The notes under the pieces: model-generated
Databases searched by the model: none
Seen by the model: only the letters and a program-made list of their open reading frames with translations
Told to the model about the DNA's origin: nothing
Translations under genes and position numbers: made by a program
In this document: positions 15,506 to 26,549 of the stretch, in pieces
Numbering within the stretch: position 1 is the stretch's first letter
How the letters are laid out: every line of letters starts with the position of its first letter
Source of the DNA: Panulirus ornatus
Taxonomy: Eukaryota > Arthropoda > Malacostraca > Decapoda > Palinuridae
Direction of reading: 5' to 3'
Length of the DNA stretch: 64,000 bases
Assembly (NCBI RefSeq): GCF_036320965.1
Contig: NC_092261.1
Span: 9,451,197-9,515,196 of the forward strand

Positions 15506-17042
15506 TGTAACACGAAAGGTATTATAAACATTTGAAAATGATTATCAATCATTTCTGAAAACATGGCTGAGGCCAACGTCCTCTTTCACATCATTACGTC
15601 TGAGAAAGAGAATCTTTAACTTGATACAACTGTAGGAGACTTGTCTGGGCTAAGCTGGTGAGGAGGTGGGCCCTGAGTGGGTATGATATAGTGTCTTAAT
15701 AACTAATAATGTCTCCATATTTCCCATGCCATGGTGTTCGTATTCATGACAGACTTTCAGTAGACAAAGTGGCCAACATTGGTGGGTTCAATTTTCGTCA
15801 CATTACCTTCCAACGTTTCACAAGTCACTTAAAAGAAGTATCTCGACGAAGGTGAAGTGGTTTTTCTCGATCCTACTTAAAATAAATAGATTTTTTTTTT
15901 CTAACGTTCTCTGTTACCGGCAAACATTTCTCTCGTCGCTGATTTGCCTGAAGGAGTAATTACGACAAGCAGCATTCACGGCTTCTTAATAATATTTTCA
16001 CAATTAAAACTGGAAGAGAGAGAGAAAAAAAAATGACACTCGAATAAAAACGTTGCACGAAGAAAAAAATGATAATAATAATAATGTACGATTCATGCTA
16101 ATGACGGTGGAAAATTAGTAGCCTTCTTACGAAATAAAAGGAAAAATATTTTTTTCTTGCAAGTAGAGAAAAAAAAACGCCAAAAAAACGCTCTTCTCTC
16201 TGGATTGTGCTTTCAAAATTTTTTCCCCTTTTTTTTCCCCCTCGCTGTTTTCAAGCTATTATCAGAAAGGTTTAAGATAATAAGGGCAATTTTGTTCATG
16301 AGGTCACCGCCAGCGCTCCCTCTTAAAAAGTGATTCGTGGGTGAGAACAAAAAAAAAAAAAAGAGAAAAGAAACGAAAAGAATAGAAAATGTCGGTGCTG
16401 TTTAACTCCACCCCACCCCCTTCCAAAACGTCCTAACCATTACACAAAAAGAGAAAGTCGAAGTAAATTCGGGCATATTCTGGGGGAATCCTCCAGCACG
16501 TGTGTGACATCCACGCAGCTGGTAACGGGAAGACCTCCTCCTTCACGCCCAACACGTCAGTCAGGGGGATGAAGGATTAGGGAGGGACCAGGAGACAGTC
16601 TGTCGCCCAGGCCAAGGGGGCGGAATGTGTGCAGTGATAAATAAAGCTATTACACTAACTAGTAACAAAGGACCGTCTGCAGCGAGGAGGCCAATAGCAT
16701 GGGGATGAGTGATACCACGATGGTGGAATCCTCGAACTGGGGGTCGGGTCTTGGACGGGGGAATCCACAGCGAAGTGAAACCTGAGGAAGATGAAGACTC
16801 CCTTCTGTTGGTACCCCAGCGTCACATCCACCCACTAAATCCATCGCTGGCTATAATGGGGGCCAGACATATGGCACGCCCAGACTCTGTGTATAATGTA
16901 CACAAACCGGTGGCATGTTAAGAACACTACTGACCTCTACGTGTGATAAATGAACGCATGAAAAAGACTTCAGTATCTATTTACGTTACATGTGAACAAA
17001 TTCCATGAACACAAATATTTTCGCCAATGTTTCAGTATCTTG

Positions 17043-17045
<3 letters not shown>
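15506..17045. other. Gene-free, A/T-rich stretch
   Basis: Many short poly-A and poly-T runs between 15890 and 16380. No gene or element is recognised. Confidence 0.5.

Positions 17046-17120
<75 letters not shown>
17046..17120. repeat. (TA)n microsatellite
   Basis: About 37 TA units. Confidence 0.98.
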
Positions 17121-17121
<1 letters not shown>

Positions 17122-17508
17122 TGCTACTTTGGCAAGTGAGTATCATGTGATTTTCCAGCTCAGGTTCAAAGCAGTATATATATGAAATTGGCAAAGAACA
17201 CCATGCACTCTATTGAAACTCTGACATCTATCACTAACGCAAGTAACATAGAAATATCATTCATCTAAAGAGGAATCATAGGCGAACGAGATGTCCTTCG
17301 GAACCCTCCACGAAAAATCCCGTTCGGTTCCTTGTCGTAAACGAATTCGCATTTGGGTCTCGTAAGCCTCGGCCGTGAGAGAACCCCCTATCAAATAGCT
17401 ACTTCACGTTACGTCACGGGCTGACACACGGCCAGGCAAGTCAGGTTAATCGGAATATCGACATCAAGAGATGACCGGGGCCATTTTTGCTTCTCGCAGG
17501 CTGAGGGT

Positions 17509-17516
17509 GTGTGTGT

Positions 17517-17551
<35 letters not shown>
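17509..17551. repeat. (GT)n microsatellite
   Basis: TG run with a single GG interruption near its left end. Confidence 0.97.
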
Positions 17552-17555
<4 letters not shown>

Positions 17556-17878
17556 TTTAGAGGGGGGGACTACATCGGCGCGGTTGATTATCGAGGTCCA
17601 CATGTGCCAGCGAAGGAGTGGGTGGAGAAATATATGTGTTGGATACTCAAGCGGCAGCAGCAGCAGCAGATGTTTCCCAGACGCCGTGCCAGCTGCCCCA
17701 GCAGACGCAGTGCCAGCTGTCCCCAGTAGCGAAGCCACCACCACCACCACCACCTGTGTTGCCTGATGGCGGTACTGGTATTACCACAACATCGACGGGT
17801 TCCTCAACCCAGTCCTTCCCTCGCTCCCTTCCTCCCTTCCTTCCTCTCACCCTAGCGAGTAGTTTGACAGCCAGCCAC

Positions 17879-18085
17879 GCCGTCTGTACCCTGCTAGGCT
17901 GGCAGGTGGTACCGTACCGTACATACATCCACCCGTCTGTACCCTGCTAGGCTGCCATGTGGTACCGTAACGTACATCCACCCGTCTGTACCATGCTAGG
18001 CCGGTGGTAAAACCGTACCGTACAGCCACACCACCTGTACCTTGCAAAGTTGGTGGTAGTGTACCGTCTATAGCCCCGTCATCTA
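17879..18085. repeat. Degenerate minisatellite, about 50 bp, 4 copies
   Basis: Four diverged units contain CCGTCTGTACCCTGCTAGGC, GTGGTACCGTACCGTAC and ATCCAC, starting near 17880, 17933, 17982 and 18032. Length differs between copies through small indels. Confidence 0.85.
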
Positions 18086-18170
18086 TTCCTTACGTCGTGC
18101 TTAAGGGTCGTACCGTCATGATCTAAGGTCGTTCCGACGTGCTTAAGGGGTCTAAATGGGTTCTACTCCA
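18086..18170. repeat. Short copy of the 21-bp CACGAC/GTCGTG repeat family
   Basis: GTCGTGCTTAAGGGTCGTACC is followed by GTCATGATCTAAGGTCGTTCC and GACGTGCTTAAGGGGTC, about three 21-bp units. It is related to the array at 19725-20140 and in the same orientation. Confidence 0.7.
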
Positions 18171-18684
18171 CACAAACTAATCAATGATTACGTTTAAACA
18201 TAAGTTCTCTGTGATCGTGAGTTCCGACCGTCATCATTTCGACCAAGAGCCGAACTCTAACTGTTACTCAAATCCCACAAAATAATCTCCTGGATTTTGG
18301 TCAAAAGAATAATAACGGATTTACTCTTTACAAAAAAAAGAAATATTTTTTCCCTTCACTTCAAAAACAGTTTCTTCACACTCGGCGATTTATTCCGCTT
18401 AAAGAAAAAGAAAAAAAAAAAACTCCCTAACTCCAGCAGGACTGAAGTTACTCATATATAAATGCGTATGAAAATCCCAACGAAAATTCCCCCCAACCGT
18501 CGTTGAAAAAAAAAAAAAAGAGAGGAAATACCCACCTCAAATAACACGCTCAGGAACACAAACAAAAACACAGGATCAAAAACACATATCTGGTTTCAAA
18601 ACAGGACAGATGTCTTTAACTAAACATCCTTGGGCGAGTATATTTCTTTCTTAAAAACAAACTAAATCATGATCCCATATACAA

Positions 18685-18687
<3 letters not shown>
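18171..18687. other. Gene-free, A-rich stretch
   Basis: Several A-runs (18331, 18405-18420, 18505-18520) in otherwise unremarkable sequence. No gene is seen. Confidence 0.5.

Positions 18688-18762
<75 letters not shown>
18688..18762. repeat. (TA)n, left border of foldback element
   Basis: About 37 TA units ending where the inverted-repeat element begins. Confidence 0.98.
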
Positions 18763-18764
<2 letters not shown>

Positions 18765-18765
<1 letters not shown>

Positions 18766-19018
18766 CCTGTGAGTCCAGGGTAGGTGAAACACGATGAGTT
18801 CCCAAGTGCACTTTCGTGTCATAATCACATCATCAGGGGAGACACAAGAGAGAAATAAGTCAGTTGATATACATCGAAGAGGCGAAGCGTCCTAGCTTCG
18901 TCCCTTCGATGCATATCAACTGACTTATTTCTCTCTTGTGTCTTCCCTGATGATGTGATTATGACACGAAAGTGCACTTGGGAACTTACCGTGTTTCATT
19001 TTCCCGTGGACTCATAGG
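18765..19018. mobile_element. Head-to-head foldback element between (TA)n arrays
   Basis: The left arm (18765-18888) and right arm (18895-19018) are reverse complements over nearly their whole length, with scattered mismatches. The loop is 6 nt (GTCCTA, 18889-18894). Each arm carries AAGTGCACTTTCGTG and CACATCATCAG (or its complement), shared with single copies at 21296 and 39349. The structure is best explained as two copies of one element joined head to head, because the inner junction is slightly asymmetric. It encodes nothing obvious. It could be a MITE-like foldback or paired terminal repeats of a Penelope-like or retrozyme-like element. Confidence 0.85.
18943..18984 (+). ncRNA. Hammerhead-ribozyme-like core (putative)
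   Basis: CTGATGA (18947-18953) and GAAA (18968-18971) stand in hammerhead order. The putative stem III, GTGCAC inside the palindrome AAGTGCACTT, follows. GGGA (18980-18983) can pair with TTCC (18943-18946) as stem I. The weak point is stem II: only GTG/CAC pairs, with an extra U next to the core. Hammerheads are known in Penelope-like elements and retrozymes; assignment here is inference and could be coincidence. Confidence 0.3.
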
Positions 19019-19051
19019 AATATCTTGATCACTCGCAAAATTGTGATCCTT

Positions 19052-19055
<4 letters not shown>

Positions 19056-19122
<67 letters not shown>
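19056..19122. repeat. (TA)n, right border of foldback element
   Basis: About 33 TA units, 37 bp after the foldback arm ends. Confidence 0.98.
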
Positions 19123-19130
<8 letters not shown>

Positions 19131-19370
19131 GACACACTAATGAATTCATAAATTTTTCCGACTGCAAATTATACGCAGCTCGACTCGAATAAAATACTGA
19201 AAATCCATAGAAAAAGAAAAAAAAGAAAAACTCCAAGCATTATCTAAAGTAAAAAAAAAGATTTTTTTTTTTTGGCCTTTCCACAAACACGTTCCCACAA
19301 CAATCCGATATTGTTACTTTTTTACTTGCGACGTCTGCTGGACTGAGGGAACCGTCACGAAGTATGCCTA

Positions 19371-19535
19371 ATGCAGGGCTCTGTTAAGACGGCTCTGTTT
19401 TGATGCAGGGCTCTGTTAAGACGGCTCTGTTTTGATGCAGGGCTCTGTTAAGACGGCTTTGATATGATGCAGGGCTCTGGTAAGACGGCCCTGTTATGAC
19501 GCAGGGCTCTGGTAAGACGGCCCTGTTAAGACCGA
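19371..19535. repeat. 32-bp minisatellite, 5 copies
   Basis: GCAGGGCTCTGTTAAGACGG recurs at 19373, 19405, 19437, 19469 and 19501, exactly 32 bp apart. The last two copies share GGTAAGACGGCCC, suggesting stepwise growth. Confidence 0.96.
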
Positions 19536-19724
19536 GTTTGTATGCCATAAAAAAGCAAAACATTTAAACAAGCTCGTAATGAAGAACTACCCCATTCCTC
19601 CTTATCTACGAACAGCAGGCCACTGAATACTATTGTTGTGAAATGCTTTTTCTTTTTTTTCTTTCTTACTTTTGCGCACGACGGGACGAAACCTGAGGTC
19701 ACTCACCGGTCACAACCATATCAA

Positions 19725-20140
19725 AGGTCACACCGTCGTGTTCAAAGGTCGTGCCGTCGTGTTCGAAGGTCGTGCCGTCGTGTTCAAAGGTCGTGGGGTC
19801 GTGTTCGAAGGTCGTAGGGTCGTGTTCGAAGGTCGTGGGGTCGTGTTCATAGGTCGTGGGGTCGTTTTCGAAGGTCGTGGGATCGTGTTCAAAGGCCGTG
19901 GGGTCGTGTTCGAAGGCCGTGGGGTCGTGTCCGAAGGTCGTACCGTCGTGTTTAAAGGTCGTACCGTCGTGTTCGAAGGTCGTGGGGTCGTGTTCATAGG
20001 TCGTGGGGTCGTTTTCGAAGGTCGTGGGATCGTGTTCAAAGGCCGTGGGGTCGTGTTCGAAGGCCGTGGGGTCGTGTTCGAAGGTCGTACCGTCGTGTTT
20101 AAAGGTCGTGCCGTCGTGTTCCAAGGTCGCACCGTCCGGT
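19725..20140. repeat. 21-bp repeat array with 147-bp higher-order structure
   Basis: About 20 units of GTCGTGTTCGAAGGTCGTGGG-type 21-mers. A block of seven units that includes the rare TTCATAGG and TTTTCGAAGG variants recurs 147 bp later (CAT at 19848 and 19995), giving a seven-unit higher-order repeat. The length is divisible by three, so long frames of VVFEGRG-like heptads are open on both strands. I regard these as non-coding. Confidence 0.95.
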
Positions 20141-20458
20141 GCTCAAGGGTTTATACCTGTCGGAACAAGGCAACAAAGATGGTGCCAAAACCAAAGGAAC
20201 TGACCTACAGTGAGAGGTCAGAGGTCACACATGTCTCGTTTCACAGTATAAAAGCAGCGGATGAATGAAATGAATGGAGCCACGAATTACGAATGCGGAC
20301 GGCATTCAGTGGCGTGAAGAAGTTGTAAGATGGCAGAGAATATTCAAGTGTTGGGGGTTCCCACCGGGGTAGAACTCCCCTCTCCCTACAGGGCGATCAA
20401 TTAATCACAAATAGTTGCTGAATACATAGACACATACGGAAACGGACATGTTGGGAAT

Positions 20459-20462
<4 letters not shown>
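20141..20462. other. Gene-free stretch
   Basis: Unique-looking sequence with no recognisable feature. Confidence 0.5.

Positions 20463-20498
<36 letters not shown>
20463..20498. repeat. (CT)n microsatellite
   Basis: CT run of about 18 units. Confidence 0.97.
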
Positions 20499-20499
<1 letters not shown>

Positions 20500-20651
20500 C
20501 TTGCGTTGTCCACATCTACCTACCTACCTACTTCTCTTTCTACGTCAATCTACCTCGTCATGGCGATATCTAATGGCTATATTTCAGGCGCCAAGTGCCA
20601 CTAACTTTCACGTTAATTCCCTGGTCGTGTGGGGGAGGGGTTTAGGGTTCA

Positions 20652-20701
20652 ACACACACACACACACACACACACACCCACACACACACACACACACACA
20701 C
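20652..20701. repeat. (CA)n microsatellite
   Basis: CA run of about 25 units with one CCC interruption. Confidence 0.97.
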
Positions 20702-20814
20702 AGAGTCAGTCAGACATGTACAAAGCTCTCGTTCTGCGCCGCCTTCACGTACGGCTAATAGCCCCCAATTTTCTCCTAATAATTAAGTTAATAACTCGAG
20801 TGCAGCCCTTCAAG

Positions 20815-20990
20815 CCTCCCCCCACCACACACTTACCTCTCCCCTCCCTTCCTCCTCACACTTACCTCTCCCCTCCCTTCCTTCTCACACTTACCTATCC
20901 CCTCCCTTCCTTCCTCCTCTCCTCTCACCACAGCCCCGTTTCTCTCCCCTATTCCCTCCCCCTTACTTCTCCCTTCCCATTTGCCCTCGG
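20815..20990. repeat. Degenerate pyrimidine-rich tandem repeat
   Basis: CTCACACTTACCTCTCCCCT and CCCTTCCTTC phrases repeat three times at about 30-bp spacing near 20820-20905. Looser CT-rich sequence follows. Confidence 0.7.
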
Positions 20991-21094
20991 GGCAAAATAA
21001 TGCAATATTGCATCATCCCCGTAGAGGTGAGCAGCTGTGTGGCATAAGTGCCATTTGAAGTAATATTGCTAAAGACATCAAGTGCCGGCAATGT

Positions 21095-21292
<198 letters not shown>

Positions 21293-21295
21293 TTT

Positions 21296-21448
21296 CTCTC
21301 TATGAGTCCACGGGGAAAATGAAACACGATAAGTTCCCAAGTGCACTTTCGTGTAATAATCACATCATCAGGGGAGACACAAGAGAGAAATATAACAGTC
21401 AGATGATATACAACGAAGAGACGTAGCTAGGACGCTATTTGGTAAACA
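21296..21448 (-). mobile_element. Single copy of the (TA)n-flanked element family
   Basis: It shares about 115 bp with each arm of the 18765-19018 foldback and adds the inner segment GACGTAGCTAGGACGC. On the minus strand it reads through CTGATGA (21365-21371) and GAAA (21347-21350), the hammerhead-like core. It lies between two (TA)n arrays. Confidence 0.85.
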
Positions 21449-21457
21449 TGCGATTAC

Positions 21458-21535
<78 letters not shown>
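21449..21535. repeat. (TA)n, right border of element copy
   Basis: About 42 TA units with a CA interruption at the left edge. Confidence 0.98.
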
Positions 21536-21538
<3 letters not shown>

Positions 21539-22096
21539 TGGTTCCTTCACCTTTTATCTTCTCTGTGGGGAAAAAGGAAGTTTTATGTGGGACTCGGATC
21601 GAGAAGTCATTAATGCAGCCGAGTATGAAAGTACAATGTTAAAAAGCCATATCGGAAAGTTACGTCTAGTTAGGGACAAGTTCACAAGCTTAATGTCAGC
21701 TGAAGTTGCAAGGAAGATTGCCGGTAATTCAATTTGGCCGGCGAGTCCACGGGTGCGCTGGAGCAGTCAACCAACCACCGCTATACCACAGCGCCCTGGT
21801 GGGCGAAATTTGCTTAATACGAGCGGAAAAAGCAGCTGTTCCACAGCAGACGGGAACGGGGATGTGTCCAATGATAGGAAGCAATAAAAGTCGTGAGGGA
21901 ATCTGCTCATGAGGAGGGGAGGAAATCTTGACGGGTTTCTTCGCCATAGAAGAACCTGGAGGCGGGGGGGATATATACTGATCTTTCTCTCACCCACCCT
22001 AATAAAAAAAGGGGAAACAGGGAGGAAGAAGGTGGGAATGGGGGAGTCTCTTTTAGGAAGGTGGGAAACTTGTTAGGATGGGGGAAAACCTGGTGT

Positions 22097-22098
<2 letters not shown>
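21536..22098. other. Gene-free stretch
   Basis: A 100-codon frame (21585-21887) is open but shows no domain. A G-rich patch lies at 21960-22085. I identify no element. Confidence 0.45.

Positions 22099-22160
<62 letters not shown>
22099..22160. repeat. (TA)n at 5' side of SINE-like element
   Basis: About 31 TA units immediately before the TCTTTTCTTTCTTTC start of the repeat at 22161. Confidence 0.98.
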
Positions 22161-22162
<2 letters not shown>

Positions 22163-22295
22163 TTTTCTTTCTTTCATACTATTCGCCATTTCCCACGATA
22201 GCGAGGTAGCGTCAAGAACAGAGGACTGGGCCTTTGAGGGAATACCCTCACCTGGCCCCCTTCTCTGTTCCTTCTTTTGGAAAAATTAAAAAAAA

Positions 22296-22296
<1 letters not shown>
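22161..22296 (+). mobile_element. SINE-like dispersed repeat, 3'-truncated copy
   Basis: It matches 59750-59880 closely: TTCTTTC lead, GCGAGGTAGCGT, AACAGAGGACTGGGCC, CTCACCTGGCCCCCTTCTCT, then an A9 run. Here the A-run passes straight into (GT)n, whereas the 59.8 kb copy continues into a second half. Confidence 0.9.

Positions 22297-22333
<37 letters not shown>
22297..22333. repeat. (GT)n microsatellite after SINE-like A-run
   Basis: About 18 TG units directly after the poly-A of the SINE-like element. Confidence 0.97.
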
Positions 22334-22337
<4 letters not shown>

Positions 22338-22429
22338 GGTTTACGTGATGATTTACTAAGTTGACACGTGGATTAGTTGGAATAAAAGGAATACCTGGAC
22401 TAATGTACAAGGTTTTAAACACACACAAC

Positions 22430-22640
22430 GGGTCTCCTGGTTAGTCGTATTGACCCCATGAGGCAGAACGGGCTAGCCTATAAGGTCAGGTTGGCCGCAT
22501 GGGTTCGAAACCTGGGCGCAGCAGTCTGCCTACAACTAACCCAGGAGTTCATCCTCCCATCGGGGTTGGGAGATCAATGGGTACCTACCTAATAGGGTGC
22601 TGGGGATGTGCGTAAATACATAGTACATTTACATATGGTG
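22430..22640 (+). mobile_element. tRNA-derived SINE
   Basis: A tRNA-like head carries an A-box-like CTGGTTAGTCG near 22438 and a B-box-like GGTTCGAAACC near 22503. A body follows with GTTCATCCTCCCATCGGGGT and AATGGGTACCTACC, the kind of sequence that follows tRNA heads in arthropod SINEs. I see no clear A-tail or target-site duplication. It would be mobilised by LINE enzymes and transcribed by pol III if intact. Confidence 0.6.
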
Positions 22641-23610
22641 AAGAAGCGAGGCAACGCAAATGCAAATCTTTCACGCACCTCCGTCAATCACAAATAGCAA
22701 AGACACAATTATTTCTAAAAGGGCAAACAAGCAGCAGGCACACGCTCGTTACCGCTGAGGCAAAGCGTGGTTCCTGAGGCTCCGAGGCTGCGCTACACCC
22801 AGCAGCAGGGGAATGCTGGACTCCCACTTGAGAAGTGTAAAAGTTTCTCGACCAGACTGTCCTCGCTTTCGTCAACAGACGGTGGACTCGTCCTCGTCCA
22901 AGGCGACTCTCTTCTGACACTCGAGGTGACTCCACAAGCTGGATGGAGTCCAGGAGCTAGTTCAGAGAAAGTGGTCCTCGGGTCATATGATTAAAAAAAA
23001 CTACCAGTAAATGTCGTGCGTATGCGCGTAATGCGGACGGATACGCGTAAAACGAAAGGGGAACCTTTCGTATGTGTGTGTGTTTTTGCCTACAGTACGC
23101 GCGTGCCCACGGGCGTACAAACGGGCGTGCGTATCTGATGACATATACAGAACTTCACATACAAGAAGGCTACATCCTACAGCCTTGGGGAACGTTGTTG
23201 CTGAAGGACGAAGCTTCATGGACGATCAAGAGTAACGAGTTTAAAAACAGCGAGACTCAGAGGATCCGACCAACAATGGGTGGTATGCCATGCTCCGTGC
23301 AGCGGAGGAAGAGGTTGGTGTTGGGGTGGTAACTGAACATGGCTATACTGCATGGCCACTATACCGGTGTCTCCTCCTTCTGATTCACTGACTGAAAAAG
23401 GCAACTGGAAATCGATTTACGACTGGGTAGTAACGATTCGGTTATAAAAAAAAAAGATAAGAGGAGAGGGTGGTAGTCTACTTCTTGCTGCATCCACAAA
23501 CACACCCACACAACAAACAAACAGACACACATTCACACACGCACACAAACACGGGGGGGAAGGAAAGAAAACAAAAATGATGAATGGGGTTAATTTTGCT
23601 CCATTGTATG

Positions 23611-23613
<3 letters not shown>
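22641..23613. other. Gene-free stretch
   Basis: No gene is recognised. Short frames of 60-95 codons are present on both strands without supporting features. A/C-rich sequence lies at 23490-23550. Confidence 0.45.

Positions 23614-23695
<82 letters not shown>
23614..23695. repeat. (GA)n microsatellite
   Basis: Pure GA run of about 41 units. Confidence 0.98.
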
Positions 23696-23847
23696 CAAGA
23701 CGGTCTAATATGTAGAGGAAGTGGGCGGGAGAGGGTTATTTGGTCCATGATACAGTGTACTGTAGGGCTGGAAACCACAACACGGAAGCCACGTAAAGTA
23801 AGGCGTAGGTGATTTTTTTTTCTTCTTCCAATCTCTGATGCACGCGA

Positions 23848-23850
<3 letters not shown>

Positions 23851-23894
<44 letters not shown>

Positions 23895-23950
23895 CACGTG
23901 AGTGTGTGTGTATACGTGAGTGTGTGTGTGTATGGTGTGTGAGAGTGTAT

Positions 23951-24026
<76 letters not shown>
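23851..24026. repeat. Compound (GT)n array
   Basis: Two long TG runs (23851-23892 and 23951-24026) are joined by a segment with TATACGTGAGTG and TATGGTGTGTGAG variants. The linker contains small GTGTATACGTGA repeats. Confidence 0.95.
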
Positions 24027-24028
<2 letters not shown>

Positions 24029-24159
24029 AGCTCAAGCTGGTCTATCAGCGAGGGGAGGAGGGATACAATGATCCGTAATGTAGTGGTGGGAGGGGCGGTG
24101 TGGGGGTGTGTTAGGGAGAGGTGGGGAGGAGGTGGATGGGGGGTCTTAACTCCGAGCCG

Positions 24160-24210
24160 TCATTCAGGAGGAGGAGGAGGAGGATGAGGAGGAGGAGGAG
24201 GATGAGGTCC
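24160..24210. repeat. (GGA)n triplet run
   Basis: GGA repeats with two GAT interruptions. Confidence 0.93.
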
Positions 24211-24769
24211 TTAGGTTCATGATGGTGTGAGGAGGGTGACGAGAGTGAGGAGGAGGGAGGGTTTTCAGAACATCACACGTTCGGAAGGTGGGGGACGAAA
24301 AAGAGTCGGGGTGGAACTTTGGCCAATGATGTGAGGGGACGAGGTGATGGCTGAGCCCTGGTCGGTCAATGTTAACATGGGGGGATGTGGATGAGTTCTG
24401 CTCCATCGTTGCACAGTACGTAGGTTGAAAGATGGGGGGGGAAGCCATGGTCTGTTATGCAAGGCGGAGGAGAGAACGATAAACTCTAGCGTTTACAAGA
24501 AGGGAAGATGGGGAGAGAGTCTTTTATTTTATATATACACCATCGTACATAGTCTTTTTTTTTTTTACACACCATCGCACATAGCGTAGGTGTACTATGA
24601 AACAGGAGGTTTGGAATTTGGATAAATCTATAGAGAGCGTAAGTCGGGAGGTTTTCGGCTGGCTCCATGATGCGGGTAGGAAGAAGTGGGAGGCTTTGGT
24701 ATCTCATATGGTGGAGGGTGGGAAGATTTAAGCTCAAAATGGGAGTCGATGATGAGGGTGGTGGTGATG

Positions 24770-24777
24770 GTAGTAGC

Positions 24778-24836
<59 letters not shown>

Positions 24837-24837
24837 C

Positions 24838-24875
<38 letters not shown>
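24770..24875. repeat. (AGT)n triplet microsatellite
   Basis: About 34 AGT units with two AGC variants. Confidence 0.98.
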
Positions 24876-25054
24876 CCTGGTCCACCAGGCAATGAAGGAT
24901 GACGAAGAGCTTTGGTCCCTTACGTGGGGGGGTGGGGCTGAAAAGAACTGAGTCTAAAGTAGAGGCGACGTGGGGGGGGAAAGAAAAGCTTTGGTCCATA
25001 ATGTAGGGTGATAAGCTGTATACATTACGTGGTTGATAGGGGTAGTTTCGACTC

Positions 25055-25285
25055 TTGGTGTAGGAGACGAGGAGGAGCTCTGGTCTATGGTGTAGGAGAC
25101 GAGGAACTCTGGTCTATGGTGTAGGAGACGAGGAGCTCTGGCCTATGGTGTAGGAGACACGGAGCTCTGGCCTATGGTGTAGGAGACACGGAGCTCTGGC
25201 CTATGGTGTAGGAGACACGGAGCTTTTTGGCCCATGGTGTAGGAGACACGGAGCTTGCTGGCCCATGGTGTGCGAAACTGGGGGG
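25055..25285. repeat. 29-bp minisatellite, 7-8 copies
   Basis: The unit contains TATGGTGTAGGAGACACGG and AGCTCTGG. TGTAGGAG recurs at 25091, 25120, 25149, 25178 and 25207 (29-bp spacing), then at 31-bp spacing to 25269. More diverged GGTC-TAT-GT-TAGG units extend on both sides (about 24930-25420). Confidence 0.95.
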
Positions 25286-26075
25286 TAGAGTTTATTTAGG
25301 TCTATTGTGTAAGAGGCGGAGGGGTTGAGGGAACACCGGCCCCATTGTGCAGGAGGCGGGGGTGGGGTGTGGGGGGGGGGTTGTAGCCTTGGCCTACAGG
25401 ATGCAGGATGGGAGGGGGGGTACCTCACTCCATAAGAATACAAGGAGAGGAGGGAAGGTGCTCTAACCTTGTAAGCTAATGTGGGACAAGAGTATGTCAC
25501 TTCTGTACGACGTGTCTGTCTCTCCCCCTATCCTCCCTTAACCCCCCACTGGTCAAAACCCACATAACCGAAGGTTTGAGGAAGTTGAGGTCAGAGATTA
25601 TCACCAATGATGCACGAGATGACCAAAGATTGGGCCAGAAGTTTTCGACATTATACATAACACATTTTCAGACTGTTTACATAAGTGTGATGCAACACAA
25701 GTCTGCTGTCTTGGAGGGCATCAAACAGCTATCTAAACAACTCCTCTTAAAAAAAAAAAAAATTAGGCAATTTATCTTCAAAATACACAAGCGAAAAGCA
25801 GTCACATCTATATATCATATACGACACAACATGTAACTATGCCTATAGGAACGACCACTCATAACAATCCATTTGACTGATGTGGCGTTCCCCACCGAGA
25901 TGTGAACGACGGCGGTGTATGTATACTGAAGAGCCAGTTCAATAAACAAACAACACAAATAAAAATAACAATAAACGCAATAATTCAAGCTAACCTATGA
26001 CACTCCTCGCAACGTTATTATTTCATCTGTGAATTTTAAGTGTCATGAATTTAGAATATTAAAACCGATGCATAT

Positions 26076-26076
26076 A

Positions 26077-26135
<59 letters not shown>
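26076..26135. repeat. (AAT)n triplet microsatellite
   Basis: About 20 AAT units. Confidence 0.97.
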
Positions 26136-26257
26136 GGCGTCTCGCACAAAATATCAGAATGCTATGCATATATATCATATTACCCAGATTAAAATGCCAC
26201 AACTTTTACATTATCAGCATTTCTTGAGAATTTCTCATCTTAAACTGTTGCGAGACG

Positions 26258-26332
26258 ACGATTCTCTGGGAATTCATAATGTAATGATAGCTTGTAGGAT
26301 TCTCTGGGAATTTATGATGTAATGATGACTTA
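26258..26332. repeat. 39-bp tandem duplication
   Basis: GATTCTCTGGGAATTCATAA and GATTCTCTGGGAATTTATGA, each followed by TGTAATGAT, start near 26260 and 26299. Only a few differences separate the copies. Confidence 0.9.
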
Positions 26333-26430
26333 ACACAAGTGGCGCAGACTGATGAACGTTTTTAAGGTATGTAGCATTAATTTCTTTTGGAAATGCACTT
26401 ACAAAAGTGTTTCTGCAATAATAATGATAA

Positions 26431-26431
26431 C

Positions 26432-26484
<53 letters not shown>

Positions 26485-26485
26485 C

Positions 26486-26516
<31 letters not shown>

Positions 26517-26549
26517 ATAATAATAACAATAATAATGATAATAATAATG

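Larger units (their letters stand above)
25430..26430. other. Gene-free stretch, A/T-rich on the right
   Basis: Contains an (AAT)n run and a 39-bp duplication, listed separately. An 86-codon frame (25576-25836) shows no domain. Confidence 0.45.

Noticed and set aside
19672..20268. 198-codon frame of heptad-like VVFEGRG repeats
   Set aside because: Produced by the 21-bp array; other frames and the minus strand are also open, and variant positions do not favour synonymous sites.
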